Origin: Albibacterium profundi
GTDB taxonomy: Bacteria > Bacteroidota > Bacteroidia > Sphingobacteriales > Sphingobacteriaceae
DNA: 64,000 bases
Reading direction: 5' to 3'
Assembly: GCF_042159835.1 (NCBI RefSeq)
Contig: NZ_JBBVGT010000002.1
Span: 1,488,001-1,552,000 of the forward strand
Part shown: one piece after another, positions 8,593 to 17,256 of the stretch
How the letters are laid out: every line of letters starts with the position of its first letter
Position numbering within the stretch: position 1 is the first letter of the stretch
Notes under the pieces: model-generated
Databases searched by the model: none
The model's input: only the letters and a program-made list of their open reading frames with translations
What the model was told of the DNA's origin: nothing
Program-made: the position numbers and the translations under genes

Positions 8593-9666
8593 ATGATTAC
8601 TGAAGAACAAGTTTTAAAAGCATTGAGTCATGTTGAGGATCCTGATTTTAAAAAGGATTTGGTTACGCTTAACATGATTAAAGATATTAAAATAGAGCCT
8701 AATAAGTTGAGTTTTAGTGTGGTGTTGACAACACCGGCATGCCCGATGAAAGATCATTTAGAAAACGCATGTCGTAACGCAATCAAGCATTTTGTGTCAA
8801 AGGACCTTGAGGTCGATATCAACATGACATCTAAAGTGCTCGCTCCGAAGAACAGTCAACTGCCGAACATCAAGCACATTGTTTTGGTGTCGTCCGGAAA
8901 AGGTGGGGTTGGGAAATCGACCGTAGCAAGTAATTTAGCGCTAGCACTAAGCATGCAGGGAGCGAAAACTGGTCTACTTGATGCTGATATATATGGTCCG
9001 TCCTTGCCGATCATGTTTGGTCTTGAGAATGCTAAACCTCAAGGCACGACGGGCCCGGATGGTAAATCGAAAATCTTACCGATTGAAAAGTATGGCCTCA
9101 AACTACTGTCCATAGGCTTCTTCACGGATCCCAATCAGCCGGTCCCTTGGCGTGGTCCTATGGCAAGCTCGGCCGTTAAACAATTATTCAATGACGCCGA
9201 CTGGGGTGAACTTGATTATCTGATCGTTGATTTGCCGCCGGGAACCGGAGATATTCATATTACCATTGCTCAAGGTTATCCGATTACCGGGGCACTTGTT
9301 GTATCCACACCTCAAAATGTGGCAACGGCTGATGCTTCCAAAGGTATCGGCATGTTCTTGATGGACGCTATAAACATACCGTTATTGGGTATCGTTGAAA
9401 ATATGGCTTACTTTACCCCGGCGGAGCTGCCAGAGAACAAATATTACATCTTCGGAAAAGGTGGGGGTAAGTTCCTTGCAGAAAAATACCAAGTTCCGTT
9501 GATCGGTGAAATTCCGCTTGTGAAAAGTATCAGTGATGCGGGGGACAATGGTGTGCCAGCTGTACTAGATGAAGATTCCGTAATCAGTAAGGTGTTTTCT
9601 GAAATTGCACAGAAAGTAGCACAACAGCTTTCCATTGTCAGTGAATCAAATTTGCAAACGGTATAA
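8593..9666 (+). CDS. mrp: Mrp/NBP35-type Fe-S cluster carrier ATPase with MIP18 domain
   Basis: Mrp (ApbC) binds and transfers Fe-S clusters to apoproteins in the cytosol. About 357 residues: an N-terminal MIP18/DUF59 domain (ITEEQVLKALSHVEDPDF), then a deviant Walker A P-loop SSGKGGVGKST, the DLPPGTGD segment and the C-terminal ParA-like fold. The CxxC pair usual near the C-terminus of NBP35 proteins is not evident in this sequence (NMAYFTPAELPENKY occupies that place), as in the Bacteroidota variant. I chose ATG 8593; TTG 8566 lies inside the -7 box. nfu follows 50 bp later. Confidence 0.92.
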   Translation: MITEEQVLKALSHVEDPDFKKDLVTLNMIKDIKIEPNKLSFSVVLTTPACPMKDHLENACRNAIKHFVSKDLEVDINMTSKVLAPKNSQLPNIKHIVLVSSGKGGVGKSTVASNLALALSMQGAKTGLLDADIYGPSLPIMFGLENAKPQGTTGPDGKSKILPIEKYGLKLLSIGFFTDPNQPVPWRGPMASSAVKQLFNDADWGELDYLIVDLPPGTGDIHITIAQGYPITGALVVSTPQNVATADASKGIGMFLMDAINIPLLGIVENMAYFTPAELPENKYYIFGKGGGKFLAEKYQVPLIGEIPLVKSISDAGDNGVPAVLDEDSVISKVFSEIAQKVAQQLSIVSESNLQTV

Positions 9667-9716
9667 TTTTATGAGAGGGATTATTTTAGTAACTTTACAT
9701 TTAGAAACGTAGAATT

Positions 9717-9959
9717 ATGAATTTGAAGGATAGAGTGGAGCAGGCATTGGATTCAATGCGCCCTTTTCTTGAAGCTGATGGTGGCAACGTGGTTATTGAA
9801 GAAATTACTCCAGAGAATGTGGTTAGACTAAAGCTCCTGGGTTCATGTGCGTCCTGTTCTATGAGCATTATGACCTTTAAAGCCGGGTTAGAACAAGCCA
9901 TTAAAAAGGCTGTACCCGAAGTCAGTGGCGTCGAGGCTATCAATCTTACGACAATTTAA
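9717..9959 (+). CDS. NifU C-terminal-domain (Nfu) Fe-S scaffold protein
   Basis: An 80-residue protein consisting only of the NifU C-terminal domain. Cys44 and Cys47 in GSCASCSM are the CxxC pair that binds a bridging Fe-S cluster in a dimer. LEADGGNVVIEEI is the family signature. Together with mrp just upstream it suggests a small Fe-S maturation module. A TAACTTTA sequence, one mismatch from the -7 consensus, lies about 20 bp before the ATG, so it may also have its own promoter. Confidence 0.92.
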   Translation: MNLKDRVEQALDSMRPFLEADGGNVVIEEITPENVVRLKLLGSCASCSMSIMTFKAGLEQAIKKAVPEVSGVEAINLTTI

Positions 9960-9992
9960 CATTATTTAACCACGCTAGTTTTCATAATGTGG

Positions 9993-10000
9993 TAGATTTG
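9993..10000 (+). promoter_or_regulatory. -7 promoter element (TAGATTTG) 5 bp before the start
   Basis: A full match to TAnnTTTG ending 5 bp before the ATG at 10006. Transcription starting at the usual distance would begin at or next to the start codon, giving a leaderless or nearly leaderless mRNA. Confidence 0.5.
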
Positions 10001-10005
10001 TGAAT

Positions 10006-10644
10006 ATGAAATTTTGCTTGAAAACGGTTATTGTATTTATAATGGTTGGTATTACGATGGGTGTCTACGCTCAGGAACGTCCGACCAAGAAGCTAATACA
10101 GTTTACTGGGATCATCCAAAATGCAGATTCTAGTGTCGTAGTTCCATATGTTACTATTCGGAACACCTCCTATAAAAACCAAACATTTGCTGCGAACCAT
10201 CAAGGTTATTTTTCTTTTGTCGCACATGAAAACGATACGATTGAGTTTACGGCGATCGGATATAAAACTACACAAGTTATTATCCCTGAATCAGAAACCA
10301 ATCGACACAGTGGTATCATAAAAATGGAGGCTAGTGTCACTGCACTGCCCGCCGTCGTCGTTCTTCCTTGGGCTAGTGTCGAAGAGTTTAATCTTGCCTT
10401 TCTTGCTCTCGATGTCGCTGACGATGACCTATTGGTGGCTAAACGAAATTTAAGCCGTGAAAGCCTGGTTGCTATGGCTCGTGAGGCACCGTTGAGCGCT
10501 AACGAGCTGCAAAACTACCAAGCCATTAGCTCACATCAGAACATGACCAATCGTAACATAAATCAACGCTACGCCAATCCACTGCTCAACCCTTTTGCTT
10601 GGGCCAAATTTATCGATCAAATATCTAAGGGTAGCAAGAAATAG
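10006..10644 (+). CDS. Secreted CarboxypepD_reg-like (beta-sandwich) protein
   Basis: 212 residues from ATG 10006; a GTG two codons earlier is possible. A signal peptide (about residues 1-23, ending GVYAQ) precedes a carboxypeptidase-regulatory-like domain (about 30-105: FTGIIQNADSSVVVPYVTIRNTS, HQGYFSFV, IEFTAIGYK). Such domains occur at the N-terminus of TonB-dependent receptors and in stand-alone envelope proteins. The rest, about 105-212, has no feature I recognise. It converges on gltX, with only 6 bp between the stop codons and no terminator between them. Confidence 0.8.
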   Translation: MKFCLKTVIVFIMVGITMGVYAQERPTKKLIQFTGIIQNADSSVVVPYVTIRNTSYKNQTFAANHQGYFSFVAHENDTIEFTAIGYKTTQVIIPESETNRHSGIIKMEASVTALPAVVVLPWASVEEFNLAFLALDVADDDLLVAKRNLSRESLVAMAREAPLSANELQNYQAISSHQNMTNRNINQRYANPLLNPFAWAKFIDQISKGSKK

Positions 10645-10650
10645 GCGGGC

Positions 10651-12180
10651 TTATGAGCTAGTCGCCGAAATTACATCTAATCCTTTTCGGATTCTCGCTA
10701 TTGTCTCCGCTTTTCCCAACGTAGCTACAATATCGAATACGTGTGGGCCAAACTTTCCGCCAACTAACATGATCCGCAGGGGAAGCATAAGTTCGCCCAT
10801 CTTCATGCCAGATGCTTGAATCGCCAGTTTGTAAAAACTCTCTAGTTCTTCAGAATGCCACGGCTCAAAAGCATCCAGACTTTCTGTAATATTGGTAAAG
10901 AAGGTGGTTTTTTCATCATTCCATCGCTTTAAGATCGCGTCTAAATCATATTCTTCAGGTTTTTTGAAGAAAAAGCTGGCATGATCCCAGAAATCCGTTA
11001 AAAAAGTCAAACGGTCCCTAACTAAAGCAACGACGCTTTCTAGATATTTTGTTTCGGTGTCCACATGCTGACGTGTCAGAATTGGGTGTATGTGCTCTGA
11101 CAGAACGGATATAGAAAGCTTTTGTATCCATTCGTGGTTAAACCACTTCGCTTTTTCAAAGTCGAATTTTGCCCCTGAATTGTTAATCCGCTCTAAAGAG
11201 AACTTCTCAGTTAGTTCCTCTAAAGAGAAAATCTCCTGATCTGTCCCATCATTCCAGCCTAATAAAGCAAGCATATTTACAAAGGACTCGGGAAGAAAGC
11301 CCATTTCCCTGAAACCCATTGTTGTCTCGCCAGATTTTGGATCGTGCCAGTTCATCGCAAATACCGGAAAGCCAAGTCTATCACCGTCACGCTTACTTAG
11401 CTTGCCCGGACCGTCGGGTTTAAGAATGAGTGGCAAGTGAACCCATTGTGGCATTTCTTGCTTCCAGCCCAGATACTCCCATAACAGGATATGGACAGGT
11501 GCCGATGGTAGCCATTCCTCTCCGCGAAAAATATGACTAATCTTCATTAGGTAGTCATCCACAACGACAGCCAAGTGGTAAGTCGGCATGTTGTCTGCTT
11601 TGAGTAAGACCTTGTCGTCTACCAAATTAGTTTCAAAAGTAACAACGCCTCGGATCATATCGGTAAACTGGATTGTCTCGTCTGCTGGTATTTTGATTCT
11701 AATCACATGAGGCGTCCCTTTCTCCAATAGCGCTTGCACTTCGGCTTCAGGGAGACTCAATGAATTCTTCATTTTCATCCTTGTCGAATGACCGTAGGTA
11801 AAGTTGGGTGATTGTTCACGCGCAGCTTCCAGCTCTTCAGGAAGATCAAAAGCATAATAAGCCTTCCCTTCGCTAACCAGCTTCTCCGCATAAGCTCGAT
11901 ACGAAGCTTTTCGTTCACTTTGTCTATAAGGGCCAAATTCACCTTCCTTGAGCGGACTCTCATCCGGATGAATACCACACCACTTTAAGCAGTCATGGAT
12001 ATAGTCCTCAGCACCCTCTACAAAACGGGTCTGATCTGTGTCTTCAACGCGCAAAATGAAATCGCCACCGTTTTTCTTAGCAAAGAGGTAATTGAATAAA
12101 GCTGTACGTACTCCTCCTAAATGTAGTCCGCCTGTCGGACTTGGTGCAAAACGAACCCTAACTTTTCTATTTTCATTCAT
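10651..12180 (-). CDS. gltX: Glutamate--tRNA ligase
   Basis: A class I aminoacyl-tRNA synthetase that charges tRNA-Glu. 509 residues from ATG 12180: the HIGH-type motif in APSPTGGLHLGGVRTALFNY and the KMSKS-type loop KLSKRDG are present, with the anticodon-binding helical domain behind them. The frame stays open to 12234, but residues before 12180 do not belong to the family. A full -7 box sits only 4 bp before this ATG, which supports the start and suggests a leaderless mRNA. Confidence 0.96.
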   Translation of the reverse strand: MNENRKVRVRFAPSPTGGLHLGGVRTALFNYLFAKKNGGDFILRVEDTDQTRFVEGAEDYIHDCLKWCGIHPDESPLKEGEFGPYRQSERKASYRAYAEKLVSEGKAYYAFDLPEELEAAREQSPNFTYGHSTRMKMKNSLSLPEAEVQALLEKGTPHVIRIKIPADETIQFTDMIRGVVTFETNLVDDKVLLKADNMPTYHLAVVVDDYLMKISHIFRGEEWLPSAPVHILLWEYLGWKQEMPQWVHLPLILKPDGPGKLSKRDGDRLGFPVFAMNWHDPKSGETTMGFREMGFLPESFVNMLALLGWNDGTDQEIFSLEELTEKFSLERINNSGAKFDFEKAKWFNHEWIQKLSISVLSEHIHPILTRQHVDTETKYLESVVALVRDRLTFLTDFWDHASFFFKKPEEYDLDAILKRWNDEKTTFFTNITESLDAFEPWHSEELESFYKLAIQASGMKMGELMLPLRIMLVGGKFGPHVFDIVATLGKAETIARIRKGLDVISATSS

Positions 12181-12184
12181 GATA

Positions 12185-12192
12185 CAAAGATA
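12185..12192 (-). promoter_or_regulatory. -7 promoter element (TATCTTTG) 4 bp before gltX
   Basis: The minus strand reads TATCTTTG then TATC then ATG. This is a full TAnnTTTG match with 4 bp between box and start codon. No obvious -33 TTG is seen. Confidence 0.55.
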
Positions 12193-12265
12193 AAAAATTG
12201 ACGGCGGGATTCGTTGAATCCTCCATCTTTTCATATAAATATGTATTTTGGCTAAAACTTTGTCA

Positions 12266-13501
12266 ATGAACCCTTACAGAAATAACCAACGATGGAAGTT
12301 TGCGCTACTGATTTTTGCAGCTCTCATTGCTGGCACCTCCTTGGTCTATACAAATTACCTAGTTAAGAATTTATCGGAAACAGAACGCACCAAGGCAGAG
12401 GTATGGGCAATGAGTACCCGGAACATTTTTAATATGCCGGATATCAACGATGAGTTCACCACCTTTATTTATGCAGTTCGTGATAGCCTCTCTATGCCGG
12501 CTATTATTGCAGACGAACAGGATAGCATCATCTATTGGAAAGGACTAGATACTGCTCGTACTAATATCAATATTGAGGATGAATTAATGATGGAAGGGCG
12601 GACAGGTCCGGTTTATGATCCGGAGTATTTCCGTGATCAACTAGAGATCATGAAAGAGCAGCATCCACCGATTATTGTTGAACTCTACAGCGGTGAGTCT
12701 TGGTATATCTATTATAAAGATTCCCTTCTACTAACGCAGCTAAGGATATTTCCTTATATACAGTTGAGTTTGATTGCGGTCTTTCTGATTATCGCTTATA
12801 CTGTTTTTAATTCTATACGAAAATCGGAACAAAACCAAGTTTGGCTGGGAATGGCAAAAGAGGCTGCTCATCAATTGGGTACACCGATTTCGTCACTGAT
12901 GGCCTGGGTAGAACTTATTAAAACCAAGTTCAATGCAGATAATGACCCGTTGATTGATGAAATGGAAACGGACGTTAAACGTTTGGAAATTGTTGCCGAC
13001 CGTTTTTCTAAAATTGGCTCCAAGCCTGTTTTAGAGCCACACAAGCTCTATGAGGTAGCGAAGAACTTTGTCGATTATTTTAAAATCAGAATTAGTCAAA
13101 AAATAGAATTTGAGGTCAAAGGTGATAGAGAGGTGGAGGCCATGCTAAATGTGCCCCTGTTTGATTGGGTATTAGAAAATATATTGAAGAATGCCGCAAA
13201 TGCCATTGAGTCAGAGGGGAAGATCGAATTGGAGATTATTGAAAACATTGCGAAAGAACAGATTTTTATCGACATTAGTGACACAGGAAAGGGAATCCCT
13301 CGTTCAAAATTTGATGCCGTATTTCAACCTGGGTTCACAACTAGAAAGAGAGGGTGGGGGCTGGGACTGTCATTAACAAAAAGAATGGTCGAGAACTACC
13401 ACAACGGCCATATTTTTATTAAAGATTCCGAAATAGGTAAAGGGACAACCTTTCGAATTATATTAAAAAGTAGTTTAATTTATGAACCCGCTAAAATCTG
13501 A
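12266..13501 (+). CDS. Membrane sensor histidine kinase (AHQLGTP-type)
   Basis: 411 residues: transmembrane helix about 11-30, a periplasmic sensor of about 130 residues (31-162), a second helix about 163-182, then a dimerisation domain with His202 in KEAAHQLGTPISSLMAW and an ATPase domain with DTGKGIP and WGLGLSLTKR. The HQLGTP box is a recognised HisKA variant. No response regulator is adjacent. ATG 12266 is preferred to TTG 12248 because it directly precedes the basic, hydrophobic N-terminus. It overlaps the DinB gene by 20 bp. Confidence 0.9.
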   Translation: MNPYRNNQRWKFALLIFAALIAGTSLVYTNYLVKNLSETERTKAEVWAMSTRNIFNMPDINDEFTTFIYAVRDSLSMPAIIADEQDSIIYWKGLDTARTNINIEDELMMEGRTGPVYDPEYFRDQLEIMKEQHPPIIVELYSGESWYIYYKDSLLLTQLRIFPYIQLSLIAVFLIIAYTVFNSIRKSEQNQVWLGMAKEAAHQLGTPISSLMAWVELIKTKFNADNDPLIDEMETDVKRLEIVADRFSKIGSKPVLEPHKLYEVAKNFVDYFKIRISQKIEFEVKGDREVEAMLNVPLFDWVLENILKNAANAIESEGKIELEIIENIAKEQIFIDISDTGKGIPRSKFDAVFQPGFTTRKRGWGLGLSLTKRMVENYHNGHIFIKDSEIGKGTTFRIILKSSLIYEPAKI

Positions 13502-13988
13502 TGAATTTCCGGCCGAATGGACCAAGTATATTGATACGGTTACCAGTGATTGTTTAGAGAGTCTTCGGGGACAGCTTGAAACCTTTCCGGCATTTTTGAG
13601 AAGCATTCCAGCAGGCAAATCAGAATATGCCTATGCGGAAGACAAGTGGAATATTAAGGAAGTAGTAGGGCATGTTTTGGACACCGAGCGAATTATGGCA
13701 TATCGGGTTCTTTGTTTTGCAAGAAACGACACAAAAGAACTCCCCGGTTTTGATCAAGACGTGTATGTAGAGAACGGATACTTTAGTTCATTTAGTTTAG
13801 AGCATTACGCGGAAGAATTTATTCAAATGAGAACAGCTAATCTTATGTTTTTTGAGTCCCTACGTGACAATGCCTTATTAAGAAGTGGACTTGCCGGAGG
13901 GCGACTGATGAGTGTGCGAGCACTGCTGTTTATGATTGCGGGGCATTTAAATCACCATAGAACGATCATTCAAGAGCGATATCTGTGA
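13482..13988 (+). CDS. DinB-superfamily protein
   Basis: 168 residues with the DinB four-helix-bundle signatures: the first His in KEVVGHVLDTER and the HxxxH pair in AGHLNHHRTII, which form the metal site. Family members are metal-dependent hydrolases or thiol-transferase-like proteins; the substrate here is unknown. The start lies inside the 3' end of the kinase gene (20 bp overlap in another frame), so the two are translationally coupled. The kinase link is positional only. Confidence 0.85.
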   Translation: MNPLKSDEFPAEWTKYIDTVTSDCLESLRGQLETFPAFLRSIPAGKSEYAYAEDKWNIKEVVGHVLDTERIMAYRVLCFARNDTKELPGFDQDVYVENGYFSSFSLEHYAEEFIQMRTANLMFFESLRDNALLRSGLAGGRLMSVRALLFMIAGHLNHHRTIIQERYL

Positions 13989-14035
13989 GTCTTCCGAATT
14001 TCTGAAATAAAAATGTTAAAATATAAAACTAATAA

Positions 14036-14085
14036 ATCACAGCTTTGTTACTAATATATCAGTCAAAGCCAATCGGTTTTGTGAT
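14036..14085 (+). other. Nested inverted repeat in the dinB-transporter gap
   Basis: ATCACA-GCTTTG at 14036-14047 can pair with CAAAGC at 14064-14069 and TGTGAT at 14080-14085, giving a hairpin with an internal bulge. It lies between the DinB gene and the sugar transporter, just before a terminator-like hairpin. It could be part of the DinB mRNA 3' end or a small RNA; no known RNA family was recognised. Confidence 0.3.
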
Positions 14086-14099
14086 AAGGTTTAGGTTTG

Positions 14100-14130
14100 G
14101 AATGCCCCGTTGCGATATCGGGGCATTTCT
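14100..14130 (+). terminator. Probable terminator after the DinB gene
   Basis: AATGCCCCG and CGGGGCATT form a 9-bp stem around a nine-base loop, followed by a weak T run (TTTCT). It lies about 110 bp after the DinB stop and before the transporter's promoter region. Confidence 0.6.
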
Positions 14131-14232
14131 ATGTTAGCGGCTTATGTCTTTCTTAAATCATTTTTTCTTTTTTTAACAGATTAATTTTATTAGTCTTGTA
14201 TCTGAAAATTTTAAACTGTAAAAAATCGTCTA

Positions 14233-15528
14233 ATGGTTCAAGAAAATTTATCTGGTCACGCCCCGAAGCAGGGAATTAATCCGATTGTGATTATCGGGGC
14301 CCTCTTCTTTATTTTTGGATTCGTTACTTGGTTAAATTCCTTGCTAATTCCTTATCTGGAAATCGCCTGTGAACTGACCAAGTTTCAATCATTCTTTGTG
14401 ACCTTCGCCTTCTATATCGCTTATTTGGTGATGGCGCCAATTTCAACACGGGTTCTCAACAAATTTGGCTTTAAGAATGGAATGTCTGTGGCTCTGATCG
14501 TTATGGCAGTCGGCGCCGTTTTGTTTATTCCTGCAGCAATGACAAGGATCTATGGCTTGTTCTTGCTTGGTTTGTTCATCATGGGTAGTGGATTAGCCAT
14601 TCTTCAAACTGCTTCAAACCCGTATATTACCATCGTAGGTCCACCCGAAAGTGCTGCTAAACGGATCAGTATCATGGGGATCTGTAATAAACTGGCAGGT
14701 GCTGCTGCACCTATTATTTTAGGTATATTCTTGCATTTAGAAAGCGCTGATCAGCTCAATAATGATGTTGCTAGCATGGCTGACGCTGACCGTATAGCTG
14801 CTTTAGACGCTATGGCTTTGCGGGTTATACCCCCTTATATCGGTATAATTGCGGTTCTGTTATTGCTCGCATTTTGGGTATATAAGTCTGGCTTACCGGA
14901 GGTGGATACAGATGAAGAAGACGAAGCTTTGGCATCGAGTAATTCTAGTAAAAAGAGTGTGTTTGATTTCCCGCATGTGATTTTAGGTGTCATCACGCTT
15001 TTCTTATATGTAGGTGTGGAAGTAATAGCTGGTGATACAATTATTAGCTACGGCGCCTCCCAGGGTATTGCACTTGGAACTGCGAAGTATTTCACTACAG
15101 GAACTATGGTGGCTATGGTTGTGGGTTATCTGATCGGTATCGTCACGATTCCAAAATACATTAAACAGGAAAACGCATTGCGACTTTGTGCTATCTTGGG
15201 CGTGCTGTTTACTTTAGGCGCGATCTTTACTGATGGCTTCATTTCCGTAGGCTTTATCGCACTCTTAGGGTTAGCCAACTCCCTAATGTGGCCGGCTATC
15301 TGGCCATTGGCTCTTGCGGGTGTTGGGCGCTTTACGAAAGCAGCTTCGTCCTTACTCGTAATGGGTATCGCCGGTGGAGCAGTAGTTCCATTATTCTACG
15401 GTGCATTAGCTGACTACTGGAACCCTCAGTCGGCTTACTGGATTGCTGTACCGTGCTATCTGTTTATCTTATACTATGCGGTAGCAGGTCATAATGTTGG
15501 GAGAAAAAGCAAAGAAATAAAATTTTAA
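14233..15528 (+). CDS. Sugar MFS transporter, FucP/GluP family
   Basis: A 431-residue inner-membrane proton symporter of the FucP (fucose/glucose/galactose) subfamily. About twelve hydrophobic helices are visible. Family signatures include FFIFGFVTWLNSLLIPYL near the N-terminus, GSGLAILQTASNPYI in helix 4 and ANSLMWPAIWPLAL in helix 10. A charged loop (residues about 225-245, many D/E) separates the halves. No sugar-catabolic genes flank it, so the substrate cannot be fixed. It is monocistronic, with a strong terminator 42 bp after the stop. Confidence 0.9.
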   Translation: MVQENLSGHAPKQGINPIVIIGALFFIFGFVTWLNSLLIPYLEIACELTKFQSFFVTFAFYIAYLVMAPISTRVLNKFGFKNGMSVALIVMAVGAVLFIPAAMTRIYGLFLLGLFIMGSGLAILQTASNPYITIVGPPESAAKRISIMGICNKLAGAAAPIILGIFLHLESADQLNNDVASMADADRIAALDAMALRVIPPYIGIIAVLLLLAFWVYKSGLPEVDTDEEDEALASSNSSKKSVFDFPHVILGVITLFLYVGVEVIAGDTIISYGASQGIALGTAKYFTTGTMVAMVVGYLIGIVTIPKYIKQENALRLCAILGVLFTLGAIFTDGFISVGFIALLGLANSLMWPAIWPLALAGVGRFTKAASSLLVMGIAGGAVVPLFYGALADYWNPQSAYWIAVPCYLFILYYAVAGHNVGRKSKEIKF

Positions 15529-15569
15529 ATCATTAGGAAGCGTTTAAAGAACGCCTCCTTCCATCCTAG

Positions 15570-15604
15570 AATCCTCAGAAAGTCATACTTTCTGAGGATT
15601 TTTT
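15570..15604 (+). terminator. Strong intrinsic terminator of the sugar transporter
   Basis: AATCCTCAGAAAGT pairs perfectly over 14 bp with ACTTTCTGAGGATT around a 3-base loop, followed by TTTT. Confidence 0.9.
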
Positions 15605-15852
15605 GAATTATAAAATGCCAGCAGACAGGGTTTACGCATATCAATGAACAGGAGTTACATGTAACTCGTTTTAGGCCATTGAGCGGATATTGGCAATAGC
15701 CATGCTAATAGGTCCCGATTTTCGGCCGGATATTGGGGGGCAATAGGGAGTGAATTGATAACCAATTGGTAGTTGTCCCGACCAAGTCCCTAATCCGTTT
15801 TTTTGCAAAAACAGGGTTATAATGGGTTCTCCTGCATGATAAAGATTTTTTC
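15605..15852. other. Intergenic stretch before ffh with a 16-bp palindrome
   Basis: About 250 bp between the transporter terminator and the ffh promoter box with no convincing gene. It contains the perfect palindrome GAGTTAC-AT-GTAACTC at 15652-15667, the right size for a dimeric repressor. A 100-codon minus-strand open frame crosses it and runs into ffh, but shows no recognisable protein. I looked for an SRP RNA (ffs) here because of ffh and did not find its GGAAGC tetraloop region. Confidence 0.4.
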
Positions 15853-15860
15853 TATCTTTG
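15853..15860 (+). promoter_or_regulatory. -7 promoter element (TATCTTTG) of ffh
   Basis: A full match to TAnnTTTG, 21 bp before the ffh ATG. The TTG at 15858, part of the box, is an in-frame but unlikely start. Confidence 0.6.
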
Positions 15861-15881
15861 TGTTCCAAAATACAACTCTTT

Positions 15882-17222
15882 ATGTTTGAGAATTTACAGG
15901 ACAAGTTAGACAGAGCATTTAAAGTTCTAAAAGGCCAAGGCAGTATATCTGAAATAAACGTTGCGGAAACCATTAAGGAAATCCGTAAGGCTTTGTTAGA
16001 CGCTGACGTAAACTATAAAACGGCAAAAGCTTTTACGGATGAGGTGAAAGAAAAAGCCTTAGGACAAAACGTATTAACCAGCGTTTCTCCGGGTCAGTTG
16101 TTGACGAAGATCATGAACGATGAACTGGCCCTGTTAATGGGAGGCACGGTGACGGAGCTGGAGCTAACCGGTAATCCAACCGTTATCCTCATCGCTGGTT
16201 TGAACGGTGCTGGTAAGACTACCTTCTCTGGCAAACTTGCTAATTTCTTAAAGACTCAAAAGGGTAAAAAACCTCTATTGGTTGCTGGCGACGTTTACCG
16301 ACCTGCTGCGATCGATCAGCTTCAGGTTCTCGGTGAACAGATTGGTGTTCCTGTGTATGCTAATCTTGAATCAAAAGATCCAATTGCCATTGCTGAAGAA
16401 GGCGTTGCGGAAGCTAAGCGTAATGGAAATAGTGTTGTTATTATTGATACGGCTGGTCGCTTAGCAATCGATGAAGCGTTGATGACTGAGATATCAGCCG
16501 TAAGAGATGCTACCAAACCACACGAAATTCTATTTGTGGTTGATGCTATGACTGGTCAAGATGCCGTCAACACGGCGAAGATATTCAACGAGCGGCTTGA
16601 TTACACCGGCGTTGTATTGACCAAGCTCGATGGTGATACAAGAGGTGGTGCCGCACTGTCTATTAAGTCGGTTGTCAATAAGCCTATCAAGTTCATCGGT
16701 ACAGGTGAGAAGATGGAAGCGCTTGATGTGTTTCATCCAGATCGGATGGCTTCCCGTATTTTGGGAATGGGTGACGTAATCTCGTTAGTAGAGCGCGCTC
16801 AGCAGCAATTTGATGAAGAAAAGGCAGCTCAGCTTCAAAAGAAAATACGCAAGAATAAATTTGACTTTAACGACTTTATTAGTCAAATCCAGCAAATCAA
16901 GAAGATGGGTAATATGAAGGATTTGATGGGAATGATTCCAGGTGCTGGAAAGGCGATGAAGGATATTGAGATTGAAGATGATGCGTTTAAGCCTATCGAG
17001 GCAATTATTCATTCGATGACGCCGTACGAGCGTGAAAATCCAGATGTGATCAACCAATCGCGACGTCAACGGATAGCAAAAGGTGCGGGCACAGATCTTC
17101 AGGAAGTAAACAAGTTGATGAAGCAATTTAACGATATGAGGAAGGTGATGAAGCAGTTCTCAAATCCGGCAGCTGCAGCGAAGCTTATGAAGAATATGCC
17201 GAAGATGCCATTTGGCAAATAA
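15882..17222 (+). CDS. ffh: Signal recognition particle protein Ffh (SRP54)
   Basis: The GTPase of the signal recognition particle, which targets membrane and secretory proteins co-translationally. About 446 residues: N domain (1-90), G domain with GLNGAGKTTFSGKLA, DTAGRL and TKLDGDTRGG, then the methionine-rich M domain that binds signal peptides and SRP RNA, ending MPKMPFGK. Start ATG 15882 (MFENLQDKLD) matches the family and follows the -7 box. comM begins 34 bp later. Confidence 0.97.
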   Translation: MFENLQDKLDRAFKVLKGQGSISEINVAETIKEIRKALLDADVNYKTAKAFTDEVKEKALGQNVLTSVSPGQLLTKIMNDELALLMGGTVTELELTGNPTVILIAGLNGAGKTTFSGKLANFLKTQKGKKPLLVAGDVYRPAAIDQLQVLGEQIGVPVYANLESKDPIAIAEEGVAEAKRNGNSVVIIDTAGRLAIDEALMTEISAVRDATKPHEILFVVDAMTGQDAVNTAKIFNERLDYTGVVLTKLDGDTRGGAALSIKSVVNKPIKFIGTGEKMEALDVFHPDRMASRILGMGDVISLVERAQQQFDEEKAAQLQKKIRKNKFDFNDFISQIQQIKKMGNMKDLMGMIPGAGKAMKDIEIEDDAFKPIEAIIHSMTPYERENPDVINQSRRQRIAKGAGTDLQEVNKLMKQFNDMRKVMKQFSNPAAAAKLMKNMPKMPFGK

Positions 17223-17256
17223 ATAGCAATTCATTTTTTTAGAGAGGGTATTTGCA

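Noticed and set aside
15605..15881. SRP RNA (ffs) or another structured RNA upstream of ffh
   Set aside because: The gap lacks the GGAAGC/AGCA region that marks the SRP RNA; only a palindrome and a promoter box are clear.
15671..15973. 100-codon minus-strand frame overlapping ffh
   Set aside because: Runs into the coding strand of a certain gene in antisense and resembles no protein family; a shadow frame.
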